Shown here one piece after another: positions 45,786 to 54,957 of a DNA stretch of 64,000 nucleotides; the first letter of the stretch is position 1, and each line of letters starts with the position of its first letter. The notes beneath the pieces are model-generated. The model searched no databases. It was given only the letters and a program-made list of their open reading frames with translations, and had not been told where the DNA came from. Source of the stretch: an uncultured Gammaproteobacteria bacterium. GTDB taxonomy: Bacteria; Pseudomonadota; Gammaproteobacteria; Steroidobacterales; UBA11654. Made by a program: the position numbers and the translations under genes. The stretch covers positions 1 through 64,000 of the forward strand of contig CACPJA010000001.1 in NCBI GenBank assembly GCA_902634075.1, read 5' to 3'.

Positions 45786-46800
45786 TTAAACCTGATAACG
45801 ATTGAACCATATCTGAGGCTTTACCCTCCTCAATGGCTGTACTTGCCTGTTCAATACCCTCTTTTAAATTGCTAACAACCCCAGAGACCTCTAATGCCAA
45901 ACCTGTCCCCAGCAGCAATGAATCTCGGTGTGGACCTTGATCTTCTTTACTAAAAACCCTCATCAGAGCTTCTGCGTTTTGATTCGCATCCCCACCTTTT
46001 AGATCGTCTTCGCCGCATCTGTTGATCCCAAAGTCTTTAGGGTCTCTTGTCATGTGTTCTATTTGGCCAGGTCTCACATCAAACAGCTCAAATTCAGCTG
46101 CTGGTGTAGGCTCATCCCAACCATTGACGCCATGGACAACAAACGCTCTTTTAACGTTCATTCCAGATAAAGCTTCGGCCATAAGTTTTGCCATCGAAGA
46201 GCTAAAAGCACCCAGCAAATAGTATTTGGGTTCAGCCGGGTTGGTTAGCGGTCCCAATATATTAAAGACTGTCCTTATGCCTAAGGCTTGACGAATAGGT
46301 GCAATGTGCTTCATAGCAGGGTGGAAAAATGGGGCAAATAAAAACACGAAACCGCATTGCCTCAAGACCTCTTTGACGCTCTCGGGGTTATCTGCAATTT
46401 TAATGTTCAGCGCTTCGAGTAAATCGGCGCTGCCCGATTTGCTGGATACGGAACGATTGCCGTGTTTGACCACTTTGGCACCTGTCGCAGCAGTTAGTAA
46501 TGCTGTTCCCGTTGAAAGGTTAAAACTATTAGAGCCGTCACCTCCAGTGCCAACAATATCGATCGTTGTATCGTCTTCCTCGAGATCAATGGTTGTCGCT
46601 AGTTCTCTCATCGCGTTAGCAAAACCTCGAACCTCTTCCGCTGACTCACCTTTAATTCGAAGTGAGGTCAATATCGCGCCTGCAACGGCTGGATCTATAG
46701 TTCCTGTGGCAAGCAGCTGCATTAAATCAAAAGCGTTTTGCTCGCCGATATCTTTACCTTTCATTAGTGTGGTTAAAATTTGATTTGGATCTTTATTCAT
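45778..46800 (-). CDS. trpD: Anthranilate phosphoribosyltransferase
   Basis: Joins anthranilate and PRPP; 340 residues, the standard length. The glycine-rich PRPP loop is DIVGTGGDGSNSFNLSTG, followed by KHGNRSVSSKSGSADLLE, FLFAPFFHPAMKHIAPIR and the NILGPLTNPA segment, all diagnostic. It is a separate gene from trpG, unlike in E. coli. It overlaps trpG by 4 bp and trpC by 8 bp. Confidence 0.96.
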   Translation of the reverse strand: MNKDPNQILTTLMKGKDIGEQNAFDLMQLLATGTIDPAVAGAILTSLRIKGESAEEVRGFANAMRELATTIDLEEDDTTIDIVGTGGDGSNSFNLSTGTALLTAATGAKVVKHGNRSVSSKSGSADLLEALNIKIADNPESVKEVLRQCGFVFLFAPFFHPAMKHIAPIRQALGIRTVFNILGPLTNPAEPKYYLLGAFSSSMAKLMAEALSGMNVKRAFVVHGVNGWDEPTPAAEFELFDVRPGQIEHMTRDPKDFGINRCGEDDLKGGDANQNAEALMRVFSKEDQGPHRDSLLLGTGLALEVSGVVSNLKEGIEQASTAIEEGKASDMVQSLSGLNE

Positions 46801-47381
46801 AACTGGTCTCTTGATTGTTGTAAAAAATTACGCATCAATTCATCGCCCTCAGGTGTTAAAACGCTTTCTGGGTGAAACTGTACGCCTTCTATTAAATAAG
46901 TTTTGTGCCGAACACCCATGACTTCATCATCTGAGGTGGTGGCTGTTATTTCCAACTCATCTGGCAAGGTTGTCTTTTCAGCAGCTAATGAGTGGTATCG
47001 TCCAGCTGTCATTGGGGTTTCAAGATTTGAAAAAATAGTTTTTTGGTCGTGGTTGATAGCTGATATCTTGCCGTGCATAAGTTGTTTTGCATAAGTAATC
47101 TCGCCGCCAAAAGCCTCGACTATGCATTGGTGCCCTAAGCACACACCAAGGATTGGTATCTCAGAAGCAAACACTTTGATCAATTCCATCGAGATGCCTG
47201 CATTGGTGGGTCTGCCTGGGCCCGGTGAGACAACTAAATGACTGGGTTGGAGATCTTGTGCCTCTGCAGCATCAATCGCATTATTTCTAAACACATTGAC
47301 CTCGGCACCTTGAGACCTAAAACCTTGAACCAAGTTGTAGGTAAAAGAGTCAAAGTTATCAATGATTAGCATCTTGCTCAT
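46797..47381 (-). CDS. trpG: Anthranilate synthase component II (glutamine amidotransferase)
   Basis: Class I glutamine amidotransferase of 194 residues that supplies ammonia to TrpE. The catalytic triad is visible: Cys in ILGVCLGHQCIVEAFGG, His and Glu in GVQFHPESVLTPEG. The start LIIDNFDSFTYNLVQGFRSQ is typical. It may also serve para-aminobenzoate synthesis. It overlaps both trpE and trpD by 4 bp (ATGA type). Confidence 0.95.
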   Translation of the reverse strand: MSKMLIIDNFDSFTYNLVQGFRSQGAEVNVFRNNAIDAAEAQDLQPSHLVVSPGPGRPTNAGISMELIKVFASEIPILGVCLGHQCIVEAFGGEITYAKQLMHGKISAINHDQKTIFSNLETPMTAGRYHSLAAEKTTLPDELEITATTSDDEVMGVRHKTYLIEGVQFHPESVLTPEGDELMRNFLQQSRDQL

Positions 47382-48775
47382 AATGACCCTTCCTTAACCA
47401 TTTTAAGGGCTGTTCTTAAGATCTCACTTTTGGCCATGACCTCATTAAATTCGTTCTCAGGGACACTGTCGGCAACAATTCCAGCGCCTGCTTGAAAGCA
47501 ATATTGACCGTCTGAAAACACAATGGTTCGTATAGCGATGGCTTGGTCCATATCGCCGTTTTTAGCAAAATAGCCGACGGTTCCGCCGTAAACCCCTCTC
47601 AAATTAGGTTCAATCTCATCAATTAGCTCCATCGCTCTTACCTTGGGTGCGCCGACAAGGGTTCCGGCTGGAAATGCTGCAGCAAATAAATCAAAAGCAT
47701 CTTTATCCTCTTCTAATGTTCCTTGTACACCACTAACAATGTGCATGACATGACTGTAGTGCTCAATTGACTGATAGGGTTCGACCTCAATTGTGCTGTG
47801 CTTAGCAACACGGCCTAAATCATTTCTGGCAAGATCCACCAACATAACGTGCTCTGCAATTTCTTTTTCATCAGCCAACAAGGATTGTTCATGTGAGAGA
47901 TCCTCAACTGCATCTTTTCCTCGAGGTCTAGTGCCGGCAATAGGTCTAAGGGAAGCTTTATCACCGCTCAATCTAACCAAAGCTTCGGGGGAGGAGCCAA
48001 CCACTTGAAAGCCATTAATGTCACAGAAAAACATGTAGGGGGATGGATTAACCAGACGCATGGCTCGATAGACATCAAACGGGTCTAAATTATAATTCCC
48101 TGAAAAAGCAATCGATAAAACAATTTGAAAGATATCGCCTTCAAAAATATGATGCTTGGCTTTTTCTACAGCTTTATTAAACACATCTTCTTCAACATTA
48201 GCTGTCGGTTGAGAGTAGGAAAAATTCTGATCAGTTGCATTGCTTATTTCAGTTTTAAGTAACTCTAATATGTTGGTTTTGAGTTTGTTTCTGTCGTCTT
48301 CTTCGCCAGAATGAAGTAAAGCCATGGATTTGTCTTCATGGTCAAAAACCAACAGGGATAACGGCGCTAAATATGAACAATCAGGTGGATTTAATAGACC
48401 ATCTTTACTCTCCTCTACCGGCAAACTTTCAAAATACCGGACCATATCATAACTACTAAAACCAACTATGCCGCCACTAAAGGGGATGCCTTGTATTTGA
48501 GGTTTCAAGTCAGGGAGGTCTTTTAACACATTCCTTAACAATTCCATCATTTCATCTTGTGACTCGGGGGAGGCGATTTTTTCACTGTTAAATGAGAAAG
48601 CCCCCTGGTTTACTTCAACTACGCTTGAAACTCCTAGACCAAGGAAGGAATAACGTGACTGATCCACGCCCCGCTCAATACTTTCCAATAAAAAACTGGG
48701 TGAGAGTGAACGCAGTTTCACAAACACCGAAGCCGGTGTTTCATCTCCAAGATCTATATCAAAATATTTATTCAT
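47378..48775 (-). CDS. trpE: Anthranilate synthase component I
   Basis: Makes anthranilate from chorismate; 465 residues. The feedback-inhibition motif LLES is present near the N-terminus (SPSFLLESIERGVDQSRYSF), so allosteric inhibition by tryptophan is expected. The catalytic domain has FQIVLSIAFSG, SPSPYMFFCDI, SSPEALVRLSG, PIAGTRPRGKD and the GAPKVRAMELI block. It is the first structural gene, 81 bp after the leader peptide stop and directly after the attenuator. Confidence 0.96.
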   Translation of the reverse strand: MNKYFDIDLGDETPASVFVKLRSLSPSFLLESIERGVDQSRYSFLGLGVSSVVEVNQGAFSFNSEKIASPESQDEMMELLRNVLKDLPDLKPQIQGIPFSGGIVGFSSYDMVRYFESLPVEESKDGLLNPPDCSYLAPLSLLVFDHEDKSMALLHSGEEDDRNKLKTNILELLKTEISNATDQNFSYSQPTANVEEDVFNKAVEKAKHHIFEGDIFQIVLSIAFSGNYNLDPFDVYRAMRLVNPSPYMFFCDINGFQVVGSSPEALVRLSGDKASLRPIAGTRPRGKDAVEDLSHEQSLLADEKEIAEHVMLVDLARNDLGRVAKHSTIEVEPYQSIEHYSHVMHIVSGVQGTLEEDKDAFDLFAAAFPAGTLVGAPKVRAMELIDEIEPNLRGVYGGTVGYFAKNGDMDQAIAIRTIVFSDGQYCFQAGAGIVADSVPENEFNEVMAKSEILRTALKMVKEGSL

Positions 48776-48785
48776 CGTTTTCCAT

Positions 48786-48817
48786 AAAAAAACCCATCGC
48801 CTTTTCGGGAGATGGGT
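48786..48817 (-). terminator. trp attenuator terminator (3:4 hairpin)
   Basis: On the minus strand a 7 bp stem ACCCATC/GATGGGT, extended partly by TCCC/GGC pairs, is followed by TTTTTTT just 11 bases before trpE. It is an intrinsic terminator. Its 5' arm (CCCATCTCC, plus strand 48808-48816) can instead pair with GGAGAGGG (48850-48857), with one bulged A, to form the antiterminator. Confidence 0.85.
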
Positions 48818-48851
48818 GAACCTTTAAAAATTAAATCAGACAGGTTTAGCC

Positions 48852-48865
48852 CTCTCCTAGGAGAG
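48852..48865 (-). promoter_or_regulatory. trp leader pause hairpin (1:2) and antiterminator arm
   Basis: CTCTCCTAGGAGAG is a perfect 14 bp palindrome that contains the last two sense codons and the stop of trpL. It forms the 1:2 hairpin. Its 3' arm with the next bases (GGAGAGGG) can pair with the 5' arm of the terminator when a ribosome stalls at the Trp codons. Confidence 0.75.
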
Positions 48866-48904
48866 AAGCCACCAATTGCCTAAATTTAATTCCAACTTAA
48901 TCAT
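48857..48904 (-). CDS. trpL: trp operon leader peptide
   Basis: Fifteen codons reading MIKLELNLGNWWLLS, with tandem Trp codons at positions 11-12 and a stop inside the pause hairpin. This is the control peptide of a classical transcription attenuator: ribosomes stall on the two Trp codons when tryptophanyl-tRNA is scarce and the antiterminator can form. The predicted transcription start is only about four bases before the ATG, so it may be read as a nearly leaderless message. Confidence 0.85.
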   Translation of the reverse strand: MIKLELNLGNWWLLS

Positions 48905-48914
48905 ACGTTGGCAA

Positions 48915-48943
48915 AGTATCTCCTGTTCTCAAGAAATGGTCAA
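48915..48943 (-). promoter_or_regulatory. trp operon promoter
   Basis: On the minus strand, TTGACC (48943-48938), 17 bp, then GATACT (48920-48915): a good sigma-70 promoter in the gap between the SLC13 gene and trpL. The predicted start is near 48908. No TrpR-like operator (long symmetric CTAG-containing box) is seen overlapping the -10, so attenuation is probably the main control. Confidence 0.7.
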
Positions 48944-48971
48944 CAGAATAATAGGAGTTTTTTATTCATCA

Positions 48972-50792
48972 TTATAAATAGAGAGCAGGCAATATGAATG
49001 AGAAAGCCACCCACATAATAACGGCTAGCGGTAACCCGATTTTCACAAAGTCATTAAATTTATAGCCTCCGGCACCCATAATTAACAAATTGGTTTTATA
49101 ACCAATTGGGGTCACAAAACTCATATTTGCTCCAAACAAAACTGCTAGTACAAAAGGCTCGATCGGAGCTCCTAGCTGTTGAGCAATATTGATTGCTATC
49201 GGTGTTCCAATAACCGCAGCGGCGTTATTGGAAACAATATTTGTCAGCGCCGCCATAAGCAGCATCAACGTGCTAAGAATCAAAGGCACCGACATCGCTC
49301 CAGTCAAAAAAACAAACAACTCTGCCAAGTAGTCTGAGCCGCCTGTGATCTCCAAAGCATTCCCCAAGCTTAAACTGGCGACAATCAGCATAATGATCGG
49401 GATATTCATTGCATTACCGACATCGCTCCAATTCATTAGACGAAACACCAACATTCCAATTAATCCCAGCATTGCTGCAATTGATATCGGCAATAAATTA
49501 GTCGCGGCTAGGGCAGCAACCCCGACCATAATATAAAGAGGTACAAAGGAGCGTTTGGTTCCAAGATCCAAGTCCTCGTTTTCAATCACCAACATGTTTG
49601 AGTTGGCATTTAAATTTTCAATCGCCTCGGCACTGCCTTGCACCAAAACCACATCGCCCGGGTTGAGAGTCTTGGCTGTTATATCGCCCTTGAGCTCTGC
49701 ACCTGTGGATCCACTGTGCACTGCGATGGGTAATAAATTAAAGCGTGATGAAAACTGTTGGGCACTCAAACTTGTGTGATCCAACATTGAGCCTGATGTG
49801 ATAACCACTTCAGCCAATTCTGCTTCCGAGCCGCTCTCTGCTTCCATCTCATCGCCGATTTCACCCTCAAAAAGGCTTAAACCTAATAAGTCTTGATACT
49901 CTTGGAGATTTTCCAGGGTGTCTTTAACGTAGATTCGATCACCAGCATCAAAGATAACGGACGGTATTTTTGCAACGAACAAACTGTCGGAGCGTTTAAT
50001 TTTATCAATTTTAAAATTACTTCCAGCTTTCTCTTGTACTTCAGACAGGGTTTTGCCGTGGGTAAATTCGCCTTCATTGACATTAAGAGCTGCCTCAAAT
50101 ATTCGGGTTGATTCTTTTGTCGAGCGGGGAGGGTCTCCAGGAAGCAATCGAGGAGCAACCAACCATAAAAACATCATGCCAATTGATCCAGCAATAAGTG
50201 CGGGTAGGACAAAATCAAACAACTGAATTTGCTCCAAGCCCATGTCGTTTGCAATTCCCACCACCAAAAGATTGGTTGATGTCCCAATTGTGGTTGCCAT
50301 CCCTCCAAGCAAGGTCGCCATTCCCATTGGCATCAGAATTTTTGAGGAACTGATCTCGGCTTTTTTACTGACCGCAATCAATGCGGGGATTAGCATCACC
50401 ACAATCGGTGTGTTGTTAATAAACGCACTAAAAAATGCTCCAAATAACAGGACCGCCAACAATGAGAGTTTTGGATAGGTGAGCCATGATGTGGATAAAA
50501 AGCCCACAAAAGGTTGGAGTGAGCGATTAATCTCAATGGCCTTACCCACAGCAAGGAGTAAACAAATGGTCACCAATGCCTCGTTGCCAAAACTGCCAAT
50601 AAAAAAAGTAATTGGGTTAATGGGGTTCCCGTTAAAGCTGTAAGGGAAGACAAAAAATAGACTTATTATTGTGGCTAGAATCACTAAACCGGTGGTCTCG
50701 ATAGGTATCCAGTCACGAGAAAACATATAAAGGCCTATCGCTGTAAGCCCCATAACCACCAAAGCATGAATGCTGGGCAAATCTGGCATCAT
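48972..50792 (-). CDS. SLC13/DASS-family transporter with two TrkA-C domains
   Basis: A 606-residue inner-membrane carrier from ATG 50792 (an ATG 39 bp upstream is also in frame). The N-terminal transport half has several helices (LVVMGLTAIGLYMF, TGLVILATIISLFFVF, the NTPIVVMLIPALIAVSKK motif and MGMATLLGGMATTIGTSTNLLV). The middle (about 220-410) is cytosolic with two TrkA-C/RCK-C domains. The C-terminal half repeats the transport motif (NIVSNNAAAVIGTPIAI and GANMSFVTPIGYKTNLLIMG). Such proteins take up sulfate, phosphate or dicarboxylates with sodium; the substrate cannot be told. It is divergent from hprA, with only 37 bp between the starts. Confidence 0.88.
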   Translation of the reverse strand: MMPDLPSIHALVVMGLTAIGLYMFSRDWIPIETTGLVILATIISLFFVFPYSFNGNPINPITFFIGSFGNEALVTICLLLAVGKAIEINRSLQPFVGFLSTSWLTYPKLSLLAVLLFGAFFSAFINNTPIVVMLIPALIAVSKKAEISSSKILMPMGMATLLGGMATTIGTSTNLLVVGIANDMGLEQIQLFDFVLPALIAGSIGMMFLWLVAPRLLPGDPPRSTKESTRIFEAALNVNEGEFTHGKTLSEVQEKAGSNFKIDKIKRSDSLFVAKIPSVIFDAGDRIYVKDTLENLQEYQDLLGLSLFEGEIGDEMEAESGSEAELAEVVITSGSMLDHTSLSAQQFSSRFNLLPIAVHSGSTGAELKGDITAKTLNPGDVVLVQGSAEAIENLNANSNMLVIENEDLDLGTKRSFVPLYIMVGVAALAATNLLPISIAAMLGLIGMLVFRLMNWSDVGNAMNIPIIMLIVASLSLGNALEITGGSDYLAELFVFLTGAMSVPLILSTLMLLMAALTNIVSNNAAAVIGTPIAINIAQQLGAPIEPFVLAVLFGANMSFVTPIGYKTNLLIMGAGGYKFNDFVKIGLPLAVIMWVAFSFILPALYL

Positions 50793-50829
50793 TGTTGGTA
50801 AAATGTTTTCATACTTAAGGGAATTATAC

Positions 50830-51795
50830 ATGCATGCTGTTTTTTTAGACTACAAAACTGTGGATGCCAATGACTTGGATCTTGGGTCAATCAAGAAATT
50901 GCTGCCCGAGATGGTGGTTCACCCTTTCTCCAACGAGGCAGAAGTCCTCGAGCGCATAGAAGCTGCTGAAGTGGCGATTGCTAATAAAGTTGTCTTTGAT
51001 GCAGAGGTGTTTGCTCGAGCAACTAAGCTAAAGTTGATCTGTGTCACCGCAACGGGAACAAACAACATAGACCTAGAAGCAGCAACACGATCAGGTGTCG
51101 TGGTTTGTAATATTAGAGACTACTGCACGGACTCAGTTGTACAACACGTGTTGCTCTCAATTCTAACCTTAATGCATTCTTTTAAGGATTACAGCGACTC
51201 TATTGAAAGCGGAGATTGGCAGGACGGTAAATCCTTTAGTCTGTTGCAACACCCCATTACTGAACTCTCTGGAAAATCTATTGGAATCCTCGGCTACGGG
51301 GTCTTGGGCCAAGGCGTGGCTCGTGCAGCTGCTACTCTAGGCTTGAATGTCTTGGTCTGTGAAAGCTTTGCTAAAGACAAAAAACCAGATGAAGATCTCA
51401 AGCGGATCTCTTTTGAAGCTTTTTTAACCGAATCAGACATTATCAGCCTGCACTGTCCGTTAACGGATAACACCGAAGGATTGTTTGATGACAATGCATT
51501 TAAAAAAATGAAGTCATCAGCAATATTAATCAATACTGCAAGAGGCGGGTTGATCGATGATCATGCTTTAATTAAAGCCATTGAAGATAAGGTTATCGCT
51601 GGGGCCGCTATTGATGTGCTCAATCAAGAGCCTCCGGATTCAGATCATCCATTAATGCAAAAACAATACTCCAATTTGATTATCACGCCACATATTGCCT
51701 GGGCAGCACGAGAGGCTAGGCAACGAGCCTTGGATCGTATTGCTGAAAACATAAAGGCATTCCAAAACGATGCCCCTATCAACGTGGTGAGGTAG
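50830..51795 (+). CDS. hprA: Hydroxypyruvate reductase / glycerate dehydrogenase-like
   Basis: A D-isomer 2-hydroxyacid dehydrogenase of 321 residues from ATG 50830 (AAGGGAATTATAC upstream). The NAD site is GKSIGILGYGVLGQGVARAAATLG. The catalytic Arg lies in LINTARGGLIDDHAL, the Glu in AAIDVLNQEPPDSDHPLM, and His in ITPHIAWAAREAR. The VCNIRDYCTDSVVQHV segment is typical of the glycerate/hydroxypyruvate group (GyaR/HprA). It is one of only two plus-strand genes in the 42-59 kb stretch and converges on ybbP with a 1 bp gap. Confidence 0.85.
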   Translation: MHAVFLDYKTVDANDLDLGSIKKLLPEMVVHPFSNEAEVLERIEAAEVAIANKVVFDAEVFARATKLKLICVTATGTNNIDLEAATRSGVVVCNIRDYCTDSVVQHVLLSILTLMHSFKDYSDSIESGDWQDGKSFSLLQHPITELSGKSIGILGYGVLGQGVARAAATLGLNVLVCESFAKDKKPDEDLKRISFEAFLTESDIISLHCPLTDNTEGLFDDNAFKKMKSSAILINTARGGLIDDHALIKAIEDKVIAGAAIDVLNQEPPDSDHPLMQKQYSNLIITPHIAWAAREARQRALDRIAENIKAFQNDAPINVVR

Positions 51796-51796
51796 T

Positions 51797-54265
51797 TTAA
51801 TAATTCCTTAAAGTCAGTATGGCTGGGCTGTATATGGCTTGACGCACTGCCAACATACCAGCAATAGCTATGGAGCTAACCCCAACTGCAAAGCCAATAA
51901 AGAAAATAGGCAGATTAGGCGTATAACTCAATTCAAATATCTGGGTTGATAAAAAGCCTGAAAATATCATCGCTGCCAATACAGCTGTTAATCCCGATAA
52001 AACACCAAGCCCTAAAAACTCAGCTGCCACGGTGGCAAAAATTTTACTTCTGGTCGCACCCATTGTGTGTATTACTGCTGTTTCCTTTTTGCGTTGATCA
52101 ACGCTTGAGAAAATAGCTGCCACCAAGGTTAGGATCCCAGCAAAAAGCGAGAGTATAAATATAGCCTGAACAGCGAGTGAGGCGCTATTGACGATGGATC
52201 GTATTTGCCCAAGCGCTGCCTCTAAATCAACGCTGGTGACAGTAGGAAAGCGGCTTATAAAATCATCCGCAATATCTGAATCTGTTGGAATATTGAGACT
52301 GGTGATAAAGGATTGAGGTAAATCTTTTCCTAAACTGGGGGAAAGAATAAAAAAGAAGTTGGGGGCAAAGCTTTCCCACTGTACCTCTCTAAAACTTGAT
52401 ACTGTCGCCTCAAAATTCGTCCCTCCAGCAGTAAAATTCAAGCGGTCTCCTAAAGCAAGGTTCATCGAGGTTGCGATACCTTTATCGATTGACACAGAAG
52501 CAGCAGGGTCGTCTTCTGGCCACCACTCCCCTTCGATCACCAAGTTATTCTCAGGAAGTGTCTTAAACCAGGTAAGATTGGCTTCACGCTCGATCATACT
52601 TTCAGCATTAACTGGCTCGCCATTAGAAGACGTCACATCTAGAAGGCGTCCTCGGATCAAAGGGGTAAACGTTATAGGTTGGCTCAAGCGCTCATCAAAA
52701 AAGGAGTTAATGTCTTCTGTTTGGTAATCCTGAATGTTGAAAAAGAAATAATTGGGTGTGTCTTCTCTTAATGTCTCCTTCCAAGACTCAATTAAATCCG
52801 TTCGAGTTTCAGTGAGTGTCATTAAGAAGGTGAGAGACAATCCAAAGACCACGATTTGGAGAACGCTTTCGTTTCTTCGCCTTGAAATATTTTTTAAGCC
52901 CAGCCGCCAACCACTGCCTGATACATCAACATATTTTGATAACATCCAGACAATAAAATACCCCAATAGTGAAAGCACTGCTATCAAAATGGCCATGCCA
53001 ATCAAAATACTAATCACCAAAGTAATATCCTCGAGCAAGATCAGAAGAAACACAGTTAAAGTGATAGCCGCTAAACTGTAAATTCCAACATTTGTTTCCA
53101 AATTAAAGGCAAAATCATTTCTTAGAATGCGAATCGGTTCTGCTTGGCCCAGTAGTTTCAAATACGGAGCTGTAGCCGCGAAAACTAAGCTGAATGAAGT
53201 TAACAAGCCAATCCAGATTGGTTTTGATGAAGGGGGTGGTAGGTCGTAAGTAATAAGATCGCTGAGGACAGTGATTAACAAAGATTGAAGAAGATAACCA
53301 AGCATCAGTCCGACCGATGTTGCCAAAATAATCATAAGGAAGAGCTGGCTAATTTGTGAAGAGAGAATAAATTTTTTTGAGGCGCCAAACACTTTCATTA
53401 AGGTGGTATTGAGCAAGTGTCTGGTTGCGTATCGCCGTGCGGCTATCATTGAGGAAATCGCCGCAATTAATATAGTGAATAATCCTGCCAAGTTAAAAAA
53501 ACGCGTTGATCGATCAATAGTCCGGCCCAATTGATCGCCAATATCATCAATTCTTTGAACCCTAACCTCCTCATCTAGATTCTGTAATGAATCAATAAAG
53601 GAAGCGATGTTGTTGTCCTTACCTGAGAATAATTGTCGATAGACCACCCTGCTCCCCGTTTGAATAACCTGCATTTTTTCAAGATCATCCATGTTCACTA
53701 TTATGGTTGGGGAGAACGCTAAAAACCCAACATTGCGATCTGGAAAACTGGTCAATATGGCCTCGACAACAAAAGTGGCATTACCAATAATCAGCTCGCT
53801 ATTTTGTTTGAGATTAAACTCCTCGGCCAGTTTAGGCTCTACCCAAACATAGCCTGGTTTTGGAGACCCTGTCTCAATATTGAGTTGTTGTTGATTAAAG
53901 TCAGTAAGTTTAAGCCCGCCCCTTAGCGGGTAATTGCTAGTGGTGGCCTTGATCGACGACAATAGATTATTGTCATTTGCCAATGCCATGCTTAAAAAAG
54001 AAATTGTTTCAGCTGTCTGAATTCCCTGGTCTTCTGCTTTTTTTAGATAAGCTTTAGGCAATGGCGAAGTTGATCGCAACGCGGCATCCGCCGCTAAAAC
54101 CACCGAGGCCTGTTGCTTAATTGATGATTGTAATCGATCGCCTAAAAAACTCACTCCAGAGATCGCGGTTACAGCCAAGACCATGGAAGCAAAAAGAATA
54201 ATCAAATCGCCACTTGTTAAATCAAACCAAAACTTTCTTATGCCATAAAGAAAGCCATTAATCAT
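51797..54265 (-). CDS. ybbP: FtsX-like ABC permease, YbbP type
   Basis: An 822-residue permease (E. coli YbbP 804) with an N-terminal helix (LIILFASMVLAVTAISGVSFLGD), a large periplasmic domain, three central helices, further helices, a second periplasmic domain, and C-terminal helices (AIFILSLFAGILTLVAAIFSSV). The block ETAVIHTMGATRSKIFATVAAEF is a FtsX-domain mark. The layout is that of YbbP and other MacB-like mechanotransmission permeases. It overlaps ybbA by 4 bp; the neighbour tesA completes the conserved trio. Confidence 0.9.
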   Translation of the reverse strand: MINGFLYGIRKFWFDLTSGDLIILFASMVLAVTAISGVSFLGDRLQSSIKQQASVVLAADAALRSTSPLPKAYLKKAEDQGIQTAETISFLSMALANDNNLLSSIKATTSNYPLRGGLKLTDFNQQQLNIETGSPKPGYVWVEPKLAEEFNLKQNSELIIGNATFVVEAILTSFPDRNVGFLAFSPTIIVNMDDLEKMQVIQTGSRVVYRQLFSGKDNNIASFIDSLQNLDEEVRVQRIDDIGDQLGRTIDRSTRFFNLAGLFTILIAAISSMIAARRYATRHLLNTTLMKVFGASKKFILSSQISQLFLMIILATSVGLMLGYLLQSLLITVLSDLITYDLPPPSSKPIWIGLLTSFSLVFAATAPYLKLLGQAEPIRILRNDFAFNLETNVGIYSLAAITLTVFLLILLEDITLVISILIGMAILIAVLSLLGYFIVWMLSKYVDVSGSGWRLGLKNISRRRNESVLQIVVFGLSLTFLMTLTETRTDLIESWKETLREDTPNYFFFNIQDYQTEDINSFFDERLSQPITFTPLIRGRLLDVTSSNGEPVNAESMIEREANLTWFKTLPENNLVIEGEWWPEDDPAASVSIDKGIATSMNLALGDRLNFTAGGTNFEATVSSFREVQWESFAPNFFFILSPSLGKDLPQSFITSLNIPTDSDIADDFISRFPTVTSVDLEAALGQIRSIVNSASLAVQAIFILSLFAGILTLVAAIFSSVDQRKKETAVIHTMGATRSKIFATVAAEFLGLGVLSGLTAVLAAMIFSGFLSTQIFELSYTPNLPIFFIGFAVGVSSIAIAGMLAVRQAIYSPAILTLRNY

Positions 54266-54957
54266 ACCAACTCACCTTCGTTGAGCTCGTGCATGGTTTT
54301 CCCTTTCTCAGCTAAAGCTAAGTCGTGCGTTACAATCACGATGGTGGTGCCAAAAGAGCGGTTAATATCAAGCAGCAAATTACTAATTTTCCCTGTGCTG
54401 TTTTTGTCGAGATTTCCTGTTGGCTCATCTGCAAACAATATAGTCGGTTCTTTTACCATGGCCCTAGCAATAGCCACCCTTTGTTTTTCGCCCCCAGATA
54501 GCTGATTGGGAAGATGAAGAGCGCGCTTCTCGAGTCCCATTTGTGAGAGCGCATTCATTGATTTTTCTCTTGCTTGTTTATCACCCAAGATTTCCAATGG
54601 CAACATAATATTGTCAAGAGCTGAGAGCCTTGGTAGCAAATGAAACGATTGAAACACAAAGCCAACGTTCTTACTTCTTACTTGTGCTCTGCGGTCTTCA
54701 TTCATGCTGGTAATCTCTTCGCCAAGAAGATTAATTGTTCCTGTTGTCGGTAAGTCTAGCCCTGCCATAATAGCCAACAATGTTGTTTTTCCAGACCCGG
54801 ATGGGCCAACAATAGAAGTCACATCACCAGGGTTGATTGTTAAGCTAACATCTTTAAGTATTGTCAAAACCCCTTCAGGGCTGTTAACTTCTTTACTTAT
54901 GTTTTGGACTTCTAAAATTGATTCTTTCACAAAGCGCTCGTGGTTATCTGTTGCCAT
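54262..54957 (-). CDS. ybbA: ABC transporter ATP-binding protein YbbA
   Basis: LolD/MacB-type ATPase of about 230 residues. Walker A VGPSGSGKTTLLAIMAGLD, signature LSGGEKQRVAIARAMV, Walker B ILFADEPTGNLD, and VTHDLALAEKGKT. The start is uncertain: ATG 54957, ATG 54975 or GTG 54930. GTG 54930 would align best with E. coli YbbA (homology from residue 1 of ESILEVQN) and would free the 5' region of divergent tesA. With YbbP it forms a putative envelope-lipid or mechanotransmission transporter. Confidence 0.9.
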   Translation of the reverse strand: MATDNHERFVKESILEVQNISKEVNSPEGVLTILKDVSLTINPGDVTSIVGPSGSGKTTLLAIMAGLDLPTTGTINLLGEEITSMNEDRRAQVRSKNVGFVFQSFHLLPRLSALDNIMLPLEILGDKQAREKSMNALSQMGLEKRALHLPNQLSGGEKQRVAIARAMVKEPTILFADEPTGNLDKNSTGKISNLLLDINRSFGTTIVIVTHDLALAEKGKTMHELNEGELV

